NCBI RefSeq assembly: GCF_027596085.1
Contig: NC_072450.1
Location: 6,548,736 to 6,612,735, forward strand
Direction: 5' to 3'
DNA from: Anoplopoma fimbria
Lineage: Eukaryota; Chordata; Actinopteri; Perciformes; Anoplopomatidae
Length of the DNA: 64,000 nucleotides
Shown here: positions 42,366-55,995 of the stretch, piece by piece
Numbering within the stretch: position 1 is the first letter of the stretch
How the letters are laid out: every line of letters begins with the position of its first letter
Position numbers and translations under genes: made by a program
The notes under the pieces: generated by a model
What the model was told of the DNA's origin: nothing
Databases searched by the model: none
Seen by the model: the letters and a program-made list of their open reading frames with translations, nothing else

Positions 42366-44971
42366 CTTACAGCACTCACAATGCCCTTGGATACGGCACT
42401 CTAATTTGCACCCAGGTTTCCTGGTTTTCTACCTCATAGAGCTTAGCTTTTCTAGTTGCAGGGAACTAACACACTAGTTGTACGTTGGAGGATTTTTATT
42501 GCTAACATTAAACCCTTTTAGTTTATGTAGCACGAAAATACATAAATGCCTGACTCTGTAGCTGTCAAGAGTTTGTCCTCTTCTTTTGAAATGGCAGCAT
42601 TTGTAACAACTCCATTAGACTGGACCACCCCTAATAGACCAAAGACATGATCTTAACAACACCCAGAATGAAATACGGATATCTTACATACAGTTCTCTT
42701 AAAGCAGATGAAGGAGATTCAAACATAAAATAAAACTATGAGCCTCAACATACATTTAAAACTCATTGTAACCTCTTTCATCTCACAAAAGCTAAATGCA
42801 GTTCTGTTCAGTCAGTGTGTCTCTTGCAAACTGGTTGGTTCACACTCAAAATGCTTGTTGGAAAATAAGAGCTTCTTTTACATGAGAAGTATGTGCGAAA
42901 AACATAAAGAAAATAGCTGAAAATATGTTAAATATAGTTAATAGCTGTACTGAAAAAAGGCTCTCCATCCTTACACTGATAACAAGCACGATATACAAAA
43001 TAATAATGAAAAGCTTTTTAACCTATTTAGGATACATTGGATCTTTTCTTTCCAAAACAAATAGAAAAGTTGTCCGGGATGGCAGCGTTTGTGTGTAATT
43101 TGGTCAGGAAATCAAGCCTGGACCCGGTGTTCTAACCAAACCCTGAAAAATGTCTTTGCCTTTTGTCAGACCATCAGGGGGTTTCATTAGCCAAAACCTC
43201 CACACAAAGAAAGCAAGTCCAGTCACATGCAATGAATTCATCAACACCCCATGTTTTTAACACCCCTGCCACTTCGAACACAAGGCATCGACCCAATCTA
43301 ATAGAATATGATGGAGCCAGGGATGAATCTGATCCTTTAAATTTGTCAGCAGTAAGTGACAGAAAGAAAAGAGGCTGAGGTGGAGAGAAGAGGCCTTAAA
43401 CTGGCACTCTGCTGAAATGAAATGTCGCCTCTTTGTTCCTTAGCCGCGGGTGCTAATTGGGCCTAGCGGCGGGGAGGAAAGCTGCCGCTGGGCTCCTGTC
43501 TGTCGCACCTGTTGAGTCATTGTCTCTCACATTGATCAGACAGGAAGTTGGAGTAAGAAGGCTTATGCCTCAGTGGGTGCGTGGCAGAAACGTGGTTCAA
43601 TTTCCTTTTAGAGCTCCGCTGCTGGAGGTGGAAATACCAATGGTGGTCAGTGGTCAATTGGTTTTGACCATTGATTAGCTCGCACTAAAGGACATATGGA
43701 TCATAAAGAGTTGGGTTTTCATTGGGGTTTTCACATTCTATATATCTCAATCACAGTCCCTCCTGCATTTAGGGCATTGCATAATGTTTAAGGACTTCAC
43801 CTGTAGTCTTCTTCAGACAGGATTAGCTTTCAGAGCAGTGGATGTGAAATAATGGCTCACACAGTACATATTGGTGCTGTGTGTAATATGAAGTTTACTG
43901 TAGTTAACAGTTTCCCATCTGTACTGGCAAACATTGTTTTTGTGTTTTTGTAAGACTTTTACTGCAGATGTAGGAGAAAAAACAGGTAGACCACAACTGT
44001 TAATTCTCTCTAAAGTTGGTACATGTCAATAGTATTCTAATATATTTTGACATTTGCTGATATTAATGGATTTGCACCTGATTAGAGAGACCTTTGTTGG
44101 ACTGTTTCTTCCCACCAATAATGTACCATGTATCACATTCAACTTCTGCAGTAGAGACTGAAATACACAAAACAATAAAACTCCAACCAGAGAACAGTCA
44201 CAGCTGCACCAAGGTTGGAATATTTAGTTGAATCTCAGCTGTATGGTATCTACATTGTATTATAGTCTTGGAAAAATAATCAAACTTTTTATTGTGACGA
44301 TAATAGGTCCAATAACAATCTCCGATGTGTAATGATAGTCAGCTCACAGCTAATACTTTAAACAGGTTTACAGATTGACACATTTGTAGTATTTGTAACT
44401 AAATTGGAATTAAACAAACTGACTGTACAAAAGTCGGTATTCATTCTTCCTGAAATGTGCATACATCTGTTTCCAAGTTTCACCATTTTTATGTTTTTGA
44501 ACCTCAACTTTCTTATATCTTTTAGTGGAAAAAGGAAAATGAAGCAGCTTTCACATAAAGCTTAACTGAGGAATAGTGTAATGTGTAGATGAAGAGCAAA
44601 TGTCTGGACTTTTTAGGGGGCTCCAAACGCTTCAGTCAACCACAAACTCCAATTTTAAACATCTTTACATAAATCAATTTTATATTTCTGCTACAGGGCA
44701 TTGTCTTAATGACATTTGACTGCGCTCTCTGGCATTTAACAAAAAATTGTAAATATCAGGAGTCACAACTCATACATTTTTTTTAGTGATCCAATAATTT
44801 GTTTTGCAGCTCAATATCTAAATGGACTCATTCTTGGTGATATATTGTGCCCCATGATTGATTTAATTTTTTTTGATTTGGAAAACCGACTGATATGATT
44901 GGAATTGTAAGGATATTTCCAAATGAAACACATGTATACATGCATCCCTGTATACAAATATCACACACAAG

Positions 44972-44972
<1 letters not shown>

Positions 44973-45043
<71 letters not shown>
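44973..45043. repeat. (CA)n microsatellite
   Basis: About 70 bp in the gene-free right part. Confidence 0.97.
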
Positions 45044-45045
<2 letters not shown>

Positions 45046-46579
45046 CGTGCTGTACACAAACTTGGCTTAAGGCTTAGGACTCTGATTCCACAGACTCTGG
45101 AGTGTGATGCTAATGATGGAAATTAATGGAGCCTGACAGCACAATCTGCTGCCCATTGTCTCCCAATAAACAGCTTTGCAGTCCACATGAGCCACAGAGG
45201 CGACGGGAGGTTTAAGCTGAGACTGTGAGAGCAGGAGACGGGCAGGGTGGAGGGTCGGACCTCAGGGGACAGAGCTGATCCTGAAGTGGGGATTAGCTCA
45301 ATTAGAGAGGCACTGTCTGATCAAGATGCAGTGTTCGATGGTACCTATGATGTTGGTGTGGGGGTGTGTGTGTGTGACTTATGAGAGGGGTCTCCATCAT
45401 TAGAGCCGACTGTTGCCATTATTTGTTGCTGTGTCTGCCGATGCAGCTGGTGCGAACAATAGTCAAGATGATGACCTTCTGCTGAGATATCCATTTATCG
45501 TAATGCATTTCAATGGTAATTAATCTCCAATGTGTTTTATCGTCCAAATAATAACAGATCTATGAATATTTCAGTGTGCCTTTTGTCAACTTGTTACGGG
45601 TCAGTTTGATCAGTAAAAAAGCAACAAGAACGTTTGTTTATTACTTATAGCATTGGTAAATTCAAGTTTTATGTTTTCACAATTTTTTAGATTCACAATA
45701 AGGGTATGTAATATTTAAAATAGCGTGGCTTCAATTAAGCGTTTGAACAAGCATAAACGTTATATGTACACAAGGCTCATCTTTTTAATTTTTTTTGCAG
45801 GTTTTCACTGAAATATAGACACATTTTAGTTTAATATAATATTACATTTTTCAATTTTCAAATACATTTTCACCTGAATACCATATTCACATGCACAAAC
45901 ATTTATTTATTTTCCCCTCTAAAAAGACATTATTTGCTGTGGTTTACAGTAAATATGGTCCTCTTTTAATGAACACAGTTTAAAAAGTTTACTGTTATTA
46001 AAAATAAACTATAGAGTCCCTATATATAAGCATTAAAAAAAGATAGAACCAGGTAAACTGGAGTGGTCTTATTGCAAATTGTAATATAGTTTTTATCTTT
46101 TAGATTTTCACCCAGCTTTCGTTAAGTTGTGTTTCAGGCGGATTTTAACCCAGATTTAGTATAATTGTGTTTGGATTGTATTTGTGGATTTTCTGCCATT
46201 TTTAATATTATCTACATTAAAATGTATGTTCTGTTATACAATAACATACACAAATCGAGTCCTGTTTCCTTTTGAATATTATCATATATAATTACAAAAT
46301 ATTGTCTTACAGTGTGGAAGCAGTTTCGATCTCAATTTAAAGGAAACTCGGGGGGGAAACTTCAAAAGTATGGGAGGTTAAAAAGGCCATACCAGCTGCC
46401 AGATCCTCTGATCAACGGTGGAAAAAAAAAAAGCGGTACAATAAAGTAACTCCACAGTGGGACGGAGGCTCAGCCTTCCTCATGCTTGGCTTTGTTGCGG
46501 GCTCAGACTTGAGGCTCAGACCTCCACAATATGTTTGGAGGCGAAGCGGAGTATCAGTGGTGCTCAGAGGAGCTTTCCT

Positions 46580-46770
46580 GCTCAAAGAGCCGCAGCTAAG
46601 CAGCAATGAGACCTGCTTTTCCTCCTCTGAGGAACAATGGGCTCATTAAAGGAGCAAACAGATTATCACTGTTTTTCAATAGAGGGTCCTAAAAGGAGTC
46701 TGGGGGCCCTGGCAGCTCCCAGCAGGTAGAGATAAGACTACACTTGCACATCTGGCCAACCTGCTGCTGA
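46580..46770. promoter_or_regulatory. Candidate regulatory block
   Basis: GAGGAACAATGGGCTCATTA then AAGGAGCAAACAGATTATCA: a SOX-type ACAATGG and an ATTA core within 15 bp in a repeat-free stretch. Looks like a conserved element; conservation not tested. Confidence 0.25.
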
Positions 46771-49700
46771 CTACTAACTACGTCTGTCAATCTATCTGCA
46801 TATAGTTTGTTTCCCTTATGTGTGCAGACAACATTCCATTTAGAAAACAACAAACTTTACAGTATGAAATCCAGCTTGAAATAACTGCTTCTGGTGATCA
46901 ATCAAAAGAAAGCTTTATGTTCACTGTGATTAAGTTGTTGTTAATCAGGTATAACATCAAATGAAAACTAAATAATTGTGTTCTTTTTTTTGTGTTGTTT
47001 AATAGGAAGAATCCAAGCTTTTATATTTGCAAATATGCTGCAGGCTGTCCAGAATATGCAAAGATTTGAAAGGAGAGAACTCTCAAAGAAGTCTTGACAA
47101 CATGTTAACACTGCGCCAGCGCTGGAAAAAAAGTATCACAGAAGCCACTGGCATGCTAAGATAAGTAGAAAAAGACGTTTTGTTTATTTTCATTTCTTAA
47201 AACAGAATATCTGAATCTCAAATGATACTTTCTGCCTGCCTGTGAGACTTTGTGCCAACAACCACACTTTACTTAGTTCACTGTATTCTTATTGGAACAG
47301 AGCCACTTGCACATCTGCGGTTACTGCTTTCTTCCGTTTCATACCGCAAGTGATTTTCCAATTCCATTTCCAATGGAAGCCAGTGACATGAGGCTACAAA
47401 CTGACGCTGAACAATAGTTAGCTAATAGGAGGCTTCTTGCAACGGTACAAAATTGTCGAGTTAACATCAGTCTGCAAGTTACCTGAATAAGAAACAAACT
47501 TTTGCCATGTCACCTGACTACAACTTTATAGTTCCTGCTTACTTGCAAAACCTTAAGAAAGTGGAAATACATTCACAAAACGGCAAAAAAGAACCTTTGA
47601 AAAAATCTGAAGCTGTTTAACCAGTTTGACAATGGTCATTATTAAGAATATCGCTCAATAAGCTATATATAAGCATGTAGTCTGGAAGAAAAAAGTAACC
47701 AGAAAAGGAGGAATCTATCCTGCATGGACAAGACAGTCTGTAATGTTAGACAAATTGTAGAATCTGCTAAAATCATGTACTTTGTTGGGCAACCCAGACA
47801 CCAAAGTCATGCCTTCTTTTCCCACCAATATGCACTTGTGTCACTACTGAAAGTGTAACACAGACTTTGTTCCACTGCTGAGCTGCAAAACCTTTGTATG
47901 AATGGATGTGTATTGGCCCCTGAGTTCTTTTCATCAGCATGCCTTTGTTAAAGTCAGTCGACTAATTGACTGGAGATTCCTTTTTCTCTGTCGTTGGAGG
48001 TTATGCTAACATTAGTCAGGGTTTAATAGCCCCTTTCTCAATATTAGACATATTTCAGAAGTAAAGTTAGTTGATATGTTCTTTTAGTTATACTACTATA
48101 TACTAAAAAATAAAAAAAATTACCACAGAGTTTAGGAACACAGAGGCCTAATGAAATATTCAATATTCATGATTGATTGACACAAATCATTTATCTCATT
48201 GGGGAACATGAAAAGGACAGATTATTAGGTATGATGAGTCCCAGGAGAAAATTAAACTTGAAACAGTTAAATCTGTACGGTCTTGTATGAGGTAATAACA
48301 GCATAATACTCCCAAGCCTCTTAGTGGATATTTGTGTTTGGCTTTGAGTTTTCACTATCAGATCTATTTGCTGTCTTAAATCTCCCCTTTGTGGCAGGAC
48401 CGGTGAAGCTTAATGACTCCTTTGAACTGCCGATATCCCCAGCGGAATGGCTTCGGGAATGTCAACCAACTAACCTTTAGTCTCTTTCCCACATCCAGCG
48501 ACAGTGTAGGGCACGTAATACCCATCTTTCAATTCCCATATTCATTTTGTCCATCACGCATGCAAACAGGGAACAATTGTCATTGTAAACGGCAATGGGA
48601 TAATACGCATGGAGCACAGACCTACCGCATTTTTGTTTGCAGAAATGTTTCTCATGCTTCTCATGTGTTAAGAACAGTTTCTAACCCTGTAGTCTTTTGC
48701 GGGCTTTTCTCATACACTGTTCATAGCTATACCTACAAAAACGAATGCACTGTAATTTGTATATATCCATTAAAATCAATTTGTATGTAGTCCACGTAAT
48801 CGTGGACCAGGAAGTATAAAGAGCAGACCCAGGAGACCTCCTAGTAGACAGCAAAGTCAACTTTGATTTATTTGTCACATTACTTTGCTAGTAAAGTAAA
48901 GCAACCTACAAAGTTTTTTTTAAAGCCAAACCACAATCTTCTACTAAACCTAACAAAGTTGTTTCCTGTGAAGACAGAAGTTTATTTGGTGTTTGCTGAG
49001 CATTCGTTGCATTCAAAATGAGAAATAACTTTTCATAAGGTATCATAAAAACCATTAGGTACGAACCGTATTAGGAAAACGTTGGCTTTTTTTAACCCTG
49101 TAGCACCCGTTGAAATGATTTAAAATGCATGATGGACATGCTCAAAACCTGTCTATTTAGTGACATGACTAACTGAAATAGTGACAGAGAGAGACAGGGA
49201 TCAGAGGTTAGCTTTAGATTTAAGCAGCTGATCGTCACAAGCCACAATATGTGTCAGTAAATCTAAGATTGATCATTTGCCTTAAATTTGTCGGTCCACT
49301 ATGGCATGCCAAGATGATAGAAAAATGGCTCTACTAACACCTTAAGTGTTCATCTCATAGACTTTGGTTAAACGTAGGGCTCGGCAGTAATTTAGTATTG
49401 AATATGGACTTTAGGTGGAATAATGATATCATTGTGTCATTGTCTTACAAATTTCAATCATGAACGGAGGAACGGAAAGCAGTTGAGCATCAATTTGATC
49501 ATTCGTTTTTATATTTGTAATTCATTTTATTGCATACATTTTCCATATTTTGACATATGTCTAAATCTAGTGCTTCGTTTCATCTCCGTCTTATCAGGTT
49601 AAAGATATACCATGTATCTGCGAGCTTTCTTTTTTGGTCACTTTGTGTTTCTATGTTGACATAATTTCCTGTTTTATCGTATGATGAGATTTGATCATAA

Positions 49701-50090
49701 ATGCTACCAGCTAACCAAAGCTAATGGTAATTCCCTGGGCTGCTACATTGAGACCCACAATCACGGCAAACAGAAGATGGTCTCTTAAAGTTTTCTCATA
49801 TGATAATACGTTACAAGACTGTCTCGGATCTCGGGAATTGTTGATTGAAAGTGTTGGAGGCCAAAACAAAGTTGCATTCTCGTAAAAATACACTTTGTGA
49901 TGGACACTGTCTCAGTGCGATGCTCCCCTCTGTTCCTCTGGCTCTTCGAAAAACCAGCTGAGTTTGTCTCTTGGATGGGCCCTGCCGTCCAGTGGCCTAC
50001 AGGGAGAGTGAAAGAAGGAAGAAGGGAGATCATGTCGGATCATAACGGACCCACCACAGCACAGAGACCTCCCTGCCGATGAGCAAACAC
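46771..50090. other. Gene-free A/T-rich region
   Basis: No exon, RNA gene or mobile element recognised. The only small structure is a 7-bp stem, GTCCACG-TAAT-CGTGGAC, at 48790-48807. Confidence 0.4.
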
Positions 50091-50099
50091 CACTACAAA

Positions 50100-50360
50100 T
50101 GGCAGAGCTGGCAGGACAATCACTCTGTGAATGGAAGCTAATTAGCTGGAGTCTAATGCCAGTTTACTAACACCTGTATTAGCGTGCTCGCTCAGCAGGG
50201 AGTCAGGGCCGGCCAACAAGCGCTAATCCCTCATAAGCCCAAAGTACTCCTCCCAAGATCTGGCATTAGCATATTCTTTAGCCAGCTGTTGCCAACCTAA
50301 ACCTGGAGGAGACAGGCTTCCACGGTGATGTGTTGACGGAGAGGAGGAGGAGGAGAAGGA
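50100..50360. promoter_or_regulatory. Candidate regulatory block with palindromic homeodomain site
   Basis: Contains GCTAATTAGC (a palindromic TAATTA site), TCTGGCATTAGCATATTC and the E-box CAGCTG in a repeat-free stretch, like vertebrate developmental enhancers. Inference from word content only. Confidence 0.28.
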
Positions 50361-50819
50361 GTTTGTATTGAGTTACCTGTGTGTTCCCATGTGTGTCAGG
50401 TTCCCACTAAAGAATCCAAAGGCGTTCTCAATTTCTTCCAAGCGCTTATGTTGTGAAATTCAAATGCTAAAAGGTTGACGGATATCAAAATTTAGACATC
50501 AAGGTTTGAGATAAAAGAACCAAAAACGGAAATCTCACACCGTTCAGAGTTCGAAGCATGAGGACGACCACGACAAAATCTGTGTGAAGTTTTAGACACC
50601 TAACAATGTCCTGAATCCTCTCCTTCTATGTCATTTATCTCACATATTACAAACCCACAACATTTTCCAGGTCCCATGGGAACTCCGAACATGTGCATGT
50701 GTTCACTTTCAGTTTCATTCCTTTGCTCTCCCATCCTCTCCCACTGCCTGGGTGGTGGACTGATTACCCGGTAGCCGTGTGTGCATCAAGGCAAGTGCGA
50801 GGCCGGTGTGTGTGTGTAA

Positions 50820-51190
50820 GGGATTAGCGAGCTTTAGCATTAACATCATGACTGGACTGGCTACATTCCCTCGCTCGGCTAATAATTTGAGGGGAGGAGA
50901 AAGCGGCTGGTCCATTAGCTCAGTCTGTTTGCTGAGGAGTTGGCCGACTCTGATCCCCTAATTTCTCTCGCCGATTCCAAGAGGATCTCTGGCTTTTGTG
51001 ACGGAGGGACGGGGAGGATAAAGGATGGGACTGAGGGGCACATTGATTCAGAGATCACCGTCCCGGAGACATTCTGTACACTTACGAAACTAATCAGCGT
51101 GTGTAAACACAGTGAGACATGTTGAGGGCTGGCGGCTAAAAGGCCGGGGTCTCTGGGGTTGATTAGGAAGAGCTGCCGACGGACCACACT
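50820..51190. promoter_or_regulatory. Candidate regulatory block
   Basis: Repeat-free: GGATTAGCGAGCTTTAGCAT, TCGGCTAATAATTTGAGGGG and GATCCCCTAATTTCTCTCGC give several TAAT cores with regular spacing. No open frame of coding appearance. Confidence 0.27.
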
Positions 51191-51292
51191 CGGTGTCTAC
51201 GCGCTCTGATCTGCAGACCACATGCAGACAAACTGTGAGCAACTCGTCTCCAGTGTCCTTCTGTTCTGACTGACTGTGTGGGTGTTTTAGAA

Positions 51293-51422
51293 GGGCTCAG
51301 AGTGGATCTGTTGTGGTCTCTGGTGGACCTTTTTAGAGGAGCTCAGTGTTGATCTGTTGTGGTCTCTGGTGGACCTTTTTAGAGGAGCTCAGTGTTGATC
51401 TGTTGTGGTCTCTGGTGGACCT
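51293..51422. repeat. 46-bp minisatellite, about 2.8 copies
   Basis: Unit GGTCTCTGGTGGACCTTTTT plus AGAGGAGCTCAGTGTTGATC and TGTTGT. Two perfect copies (51315-51360, 51361-51406) flanked by partial ones. Confidence 0.9.
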
Positions 51423-52154
51423 GTAAAGATTATAACAGATACATGAGGTCTTTCTTGCTAGTCCAATATTGTCAGACACAACATAACAGGTATGATGAGT
51501 TAATATGAAATGCAGGATTAGGAAAAAGCGACTGAAGAAAGATTACAATGGACCTTACAATTGTCTGCAGCACTTGATACATGCAGATTTTCTCAGAAGC
51601 TTTTTCCTGGAGTCTTTCCTATAGAAGCTCAGGAGGAAAGTAGGCATTTTATTGAACTAAAGCAGCCTGGATATCTGACGGACAACTATAAAGTTCAGTG
51701 TTGGCCGACTTGTCTCGGACCAAAAGCTGAGAGTAGAAACACAGTTTACATGCACAGTAGTGAACCTGAATATTGTAAAATCTGTGTATCCACCAGGTCA
51801 GTAAATAGATTTGACCTCTAAACCTGACTCTTGTTGGAACCACAACTCTTTTGTCCAAATATTAGGAGTGATACCAGAAGGGCACAAGCTCTGTATTAAG
51901 AGAAACACAGTTGTATCCTCACAACATGAATGTGTGGATGTGTTAAATTTTCTCCCATCAATTTCTAGTGCCATGAAACTGCGCACATGTAGCCAATGTT
52001 CAGTTGTGAAATTCTTTAGCTTTTTTGCTTTAGGGGCAATGCTTTTCTCTATCAACAACTTTCTCCATGATAGTAAAACATATTTATTTAAAGAGAAATG
52101 GCGCCATGGCAATATGCTGATTGTAAATAGCTGGCATGCACCTGACAATTTAGA

Positions 52155-52290
52155 ATGTTTCCAATTCACTAACATGCGCACGCTGGTATTGTCAGAATTT
52201 GCGTACCTGTCATGAATCCAATGATCCGAATTTTGCGCACACGCGTATTTTCTGGCAAAGTAAGAAAATATTAGTGAATGAGGCCTATTG
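52155..52290. mobile_element. Possible miniature inverted-repeat element
   Basis: Imperfect inverted repeat: CAATTCACTAACATGCGCAC and GCTGGTATTGTCAGAATTTG against the complement of TTAGTGAATGAGG and TGCGCACACGCG. CACTAA/TTAGTG ends with internal TGCGCA are common in fish non-autonomous DNA transposons. Boundaries uncertain; a larger old element to about 51,800 is possible. Confidence 0.4.
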
Positions 52291-52819
52291 CGTATACTGT
52301 CAGTATTTAAAAGAGAAGCCATTTTATTAATAGTGTGTGAAATTTCAAGATGGTATGTCAGCATGAAATTTCACACAGAATTGGTGAGATGTTTTTCTGA
52401 CATTCAAAATATTTCAAGCATACAAAATATAGTTTTTATTATTCTTTAGACAAATTCTGTTATTCAACTATATCTTCCAATGTACTTAAAGACGAGCTCG
52501 AATCAGATTTGTTGCCATTATCTCATTTGTGACGTTATAACAGGTTAACAGAAATGCTGTCTAATGAGAAGGTACATTTTGAATCATTTGTTTACAGGCC
52601 TTGACTCACTTTTAATTGGTCCGAAACCAAATGTTAAACTGCAGTACAGTGACAATTTCAACTGTGGCGTGGACCAAAGAGAATGAACGTAAAGTAAAAT
52701 CAATTCTGACACAGGGGGCTTGTATTATAATAACCCATCAATCATCAGATCTTAAGCTGCATCCCCTGGGGGATCCTCTTCTGTCAGCACACGATGACTC
52801 AACACTGTCTTCATTTTAA

Positions 52820-53110
52820 GTGGACATCAGATCAGATGTCACTATTAATTCCCTGAAGCCACGACCTCTCCTAATACCCCTCACAGCCAATTAGGGAAAG
52901 AAGTGGCAGCGAACCTTCAATGGCAACGCACAGGAGCCGGTTACAGCTACACATGCTACCCTGCTAGCCGCCGTCAGTGGGGACAGGGGCTAATGGGCAA
53001 TCACAGGGGGGCTTATGTTGCAAATCAGCCCCGATCTGCGAGACTCTACTGGGGATTCCTGTCCAGTGCAGGCCTGATTCTGGAGCTTATGATCCAGTAA
53101 TGGGTGCTTT
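52820..53110. promoter_or_regulatory. Candidate regulatory block
   Basis: CTATTAATTCCCTGAAGCCA and CCTCACAGCCAATTAGGGAA, followed by GGGGCTAATGGGCAATCACA; complex and repeat-free. An open frame crosses it, but its product has no recognisable domain. Confidence 0.27.
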
Positions 53111-54968
53111 GGTGGAGATCTGAGAGGGACCCACGGGAATATGGTGTCAAACTGGCCCAGGCTTCCTCAGGCTAAGAGGGGCTTTGATAGGCAAAGTAGC
53201 TTTGCACAGAGAACATGGAGGAACAGGTCCCTGCTGATAGGATGTGTCACTCCCAACTTGTACATTAGCAGTTGACTCTTTGCTTATAGAGCATGATCAG
53301 ACAAACTTGATTTTCAGATTTTTCAGTATCCCTGAAGGTTTTTTTTGTGTGTTAAATGTGAGTTAGGTGAATTGTCACTGTTGATCTTGCTTTGTAGTAT
53401 ATTTAGACACATTTTAAATTTTTTTTAATTTTTTGAACTATTAAATAAATTGGTGTGAGAAGAGAATAAAAAAACAGCAGCATCACCAAGGTATTGAAGC
53501 CGGTAACACTGCTGCTGCTCAGTGGCCAATAGTACGTAACTGGTACAACTATACAACACACAGAAGTCTGGAGTGTGTGTGTGTGTGTGTGTATGTGTGT
53601 CATGTTTTCTGTATGATCTGCCAGTTTGTTGCCTGTTTTTTGATTTGACGGATGGCAGATAAACATTAACCTATTTATCGTCTGTTTTTAGATTTAGATT
53701 CTGATCTGAAATTCAGATGTTTTGCATTTAAAAGATTGGGAGTCTTCAGTCTTAAATGTTTGGAAGGTCCAACACATGGGTGTACCAACTTTGCTGCTAT
53801 AAAATGATTGTATTTTCTGGCCCAGGCAAAACCAATGATAGACAGCAAATGATAAAAAAATACAAAGGCTGCAAATTTATGCATCCTATTATTTATCGTC
53901 TCTATTCAATGAGTCATAAAGACATCCCATAGAGATCAAGATCTCTTTTGCTTTTAAAACAGCCTTCACACACAGCAAGCAAGAACTTCAACCCAAAAAG
54001 TCCTCAGTGGAAAGACTGGTTCAAACTTCTATTTGTTTTGCAGTTACTTTTAGGTCGTTGGTGCGAGAAAGACAGACAGATTATGTTTGTTGTTTCAAGA
54101 TACCTCTTTTTAGAAATGCTTCTATGTGATATTTTCTGTGATTTTTGTGTCGTGTTCTTTTTAGTTGCTGTGCTTTTTAAATTCCCCCAAAAAGTCAAGT
54201 TCACTGGATATGAGGAACTTTAAAGGCTTTCCTGATCTCATGTTATGGCTTTTAGGACGTGAAATCTGTTGGCAGTTGAAGTCCCAGTAATAAGCTGAGT
54301 TTTATGGTAGCGCTTACACTCCTTTAACAAGTAAAGGTAGAAAACGAATTATAAGAATGTACTGTCTGTATGATTCCCTCATAGATCTGTTCAGGAAATG
54401 TGTCCCCTTCATCTCCACTGAGCATAATATTGACATGATTGAGAAATTGACCGTGATCTTCTCTCATTGCTCATTATTGATCACTATAATCCTATAAAGG
54501 GAACACTATCCTGTCATACTTAAATGTGTGTGTGTATGTGAGCGGTGCGTTTAGGCTGAGTTACGGGGGTTTATGCCGTCTGTTCGTCCTGTCAGCGAAC
54601 GGGTGGGTGTATGGTGAAGAATGGTGAAGGCAGGTGGTGTGACTAAAGCAAGGACTGGACCGAATTGGGCGGATGCAGGCTTTAGCCGAGGGAGGAGGAG
54701 ATGGGACAGGGGTGTCACCAGTCGACGGGGCCTGTCCCCAAACAGCGCCGCGCACCACACCCACCCAACTGTTCCTCTTTCAGCACCCTTCTGCCCGTTT
54801 CTGCCTCTCTCCTTCTCTCGCTCTCCCTGTCTCGCTTTATCTCTCTCTCCTCTCCTCCTCTTTTCTTTTCTTTTCAGAATGCATTGTTAACAAAACGGTT
54901 TACAAACCCTGGCTGGTACATTATCCACGACCGCCTCCTGTGAGATTGATTTAGGCAAATGGATTCAG

Positions 54969-55057
54969 AAAGGGAGGGAGGGAGGGAGGGAGGAGGAGGA
55001 GGAGGAGGAGGAGGAGGAGGAGGAGGAGGAGGAGGAGGAGGAGGAGGAGGGGGGGGA
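54969..55057. repeat. (GGGA)n/(GGA)n purine tract
   Basis: Pure purine strand: GGGA repeats followed by about 20 GGA units and a G8 run. Mirror-type purine runs can form triplex or quadruplex DNA. Confidence 0.95.
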
Positions 55058-55139
55058 TTGCATGGAAAGGATGGAAAAAGGGAGAAAGTGAAAAGAGGTG
55101 TGTTCCTGCAGCAGCTTTACAAAACCACCACATGGGTCA

Positions 55140-55330
55140 CGTTGAATATTCCCTTTTCTCTTGCATTTTGAGAAGCCATACATTAAACGCTCATTATACA
55201 GCCTTTATGTGCGAGAGGAGGCTCCGTCTGTGTGAGGGCAGAGCGGCCGAGGATGGACTATGATCTCCCTGCATATGCATGCATGGAGCATCTTTGAGAG
55301 GCTTTTCTGACATGTATGATATCATCATGA
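55140..55330. promoter_or_regulatory. Candidate regulatory block with octamer-like ATGCATGCAT
   Basis: Repeat-free stretch containing GCATATGCATGCATGGAGCA, partly palindromic and close to a POU octamer, beside ACATTAAACGCTCATTATAC. Lies between two long simple repeats. Confidence 0.25.
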
Positions 55331-55835
55331 CCGAGAGATTTTGACTTTCACAAAGCCTCGCACGAAAGGGAGGGTGTGTCCATTGCAGGGGCGAGATTTT
55401 ACGCTGTGAATCAGATTGTGTGTAATGTTTAATAAAGTTGATTTCTCGGGGCCGCTGGCTTTTAGAAGACGGATAACTGAGAAGTCAAAAACTGCATCCA
55501 AGTCTTTCATGGTAGATTGTTAAAACTATAAGAGAGAAAAGCATAATGAAATTAAAAGTGACAATAAGAGAAAGTTACCAGCTTTTTTTTTTTTTTTTTT
55601 TTTATTTTTATTAGTTTCTCTATTAAAAAAAAACTGAAAAGCACAGAAGTTTGTGTGTGTTTCTTCTCGGCAACCTTCATTCTCACACACTCTCAAAAAG
55701 GACACACTTCAGCTATGGATGAATTTCCTTCACTTTCACTTTTTTCATTTGACATTTTAACTATATCATTCCACTTTCAACTCCACTTTCACAGTCTTCT
55801 CTTCTTTTTTTTTTCCAACAATAAGATCTTTTTCT

Positions 55836-55995
<160 letters not shown>

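Larger units (their letters stand above)
41862..46300. other. Gene-free region upstream of HTATIP2, first part
   Basis: Mostly A/T-rich with no open frame of coding appearance. Two blocks stand out by complexity: 43,380-43,560 (GCGGGTGCTAATTGGGCCTA) and 45,090-45,330 (TGATGCTAATGATGGAAATT, CCCATTGTCTCCCAATAAAC). Confidence 0.35.

Noticed and set aside
51798..52364. 188-codon minus-strand open frame
   Set aside because: No exon signals or domain that I recognise. A KKLKNFTTE segment loosely recalls Myb-like proteins of Harbinger transposons, but one short likeness is not enough; the inverted repeat inside suggests an old non-autonomous element.
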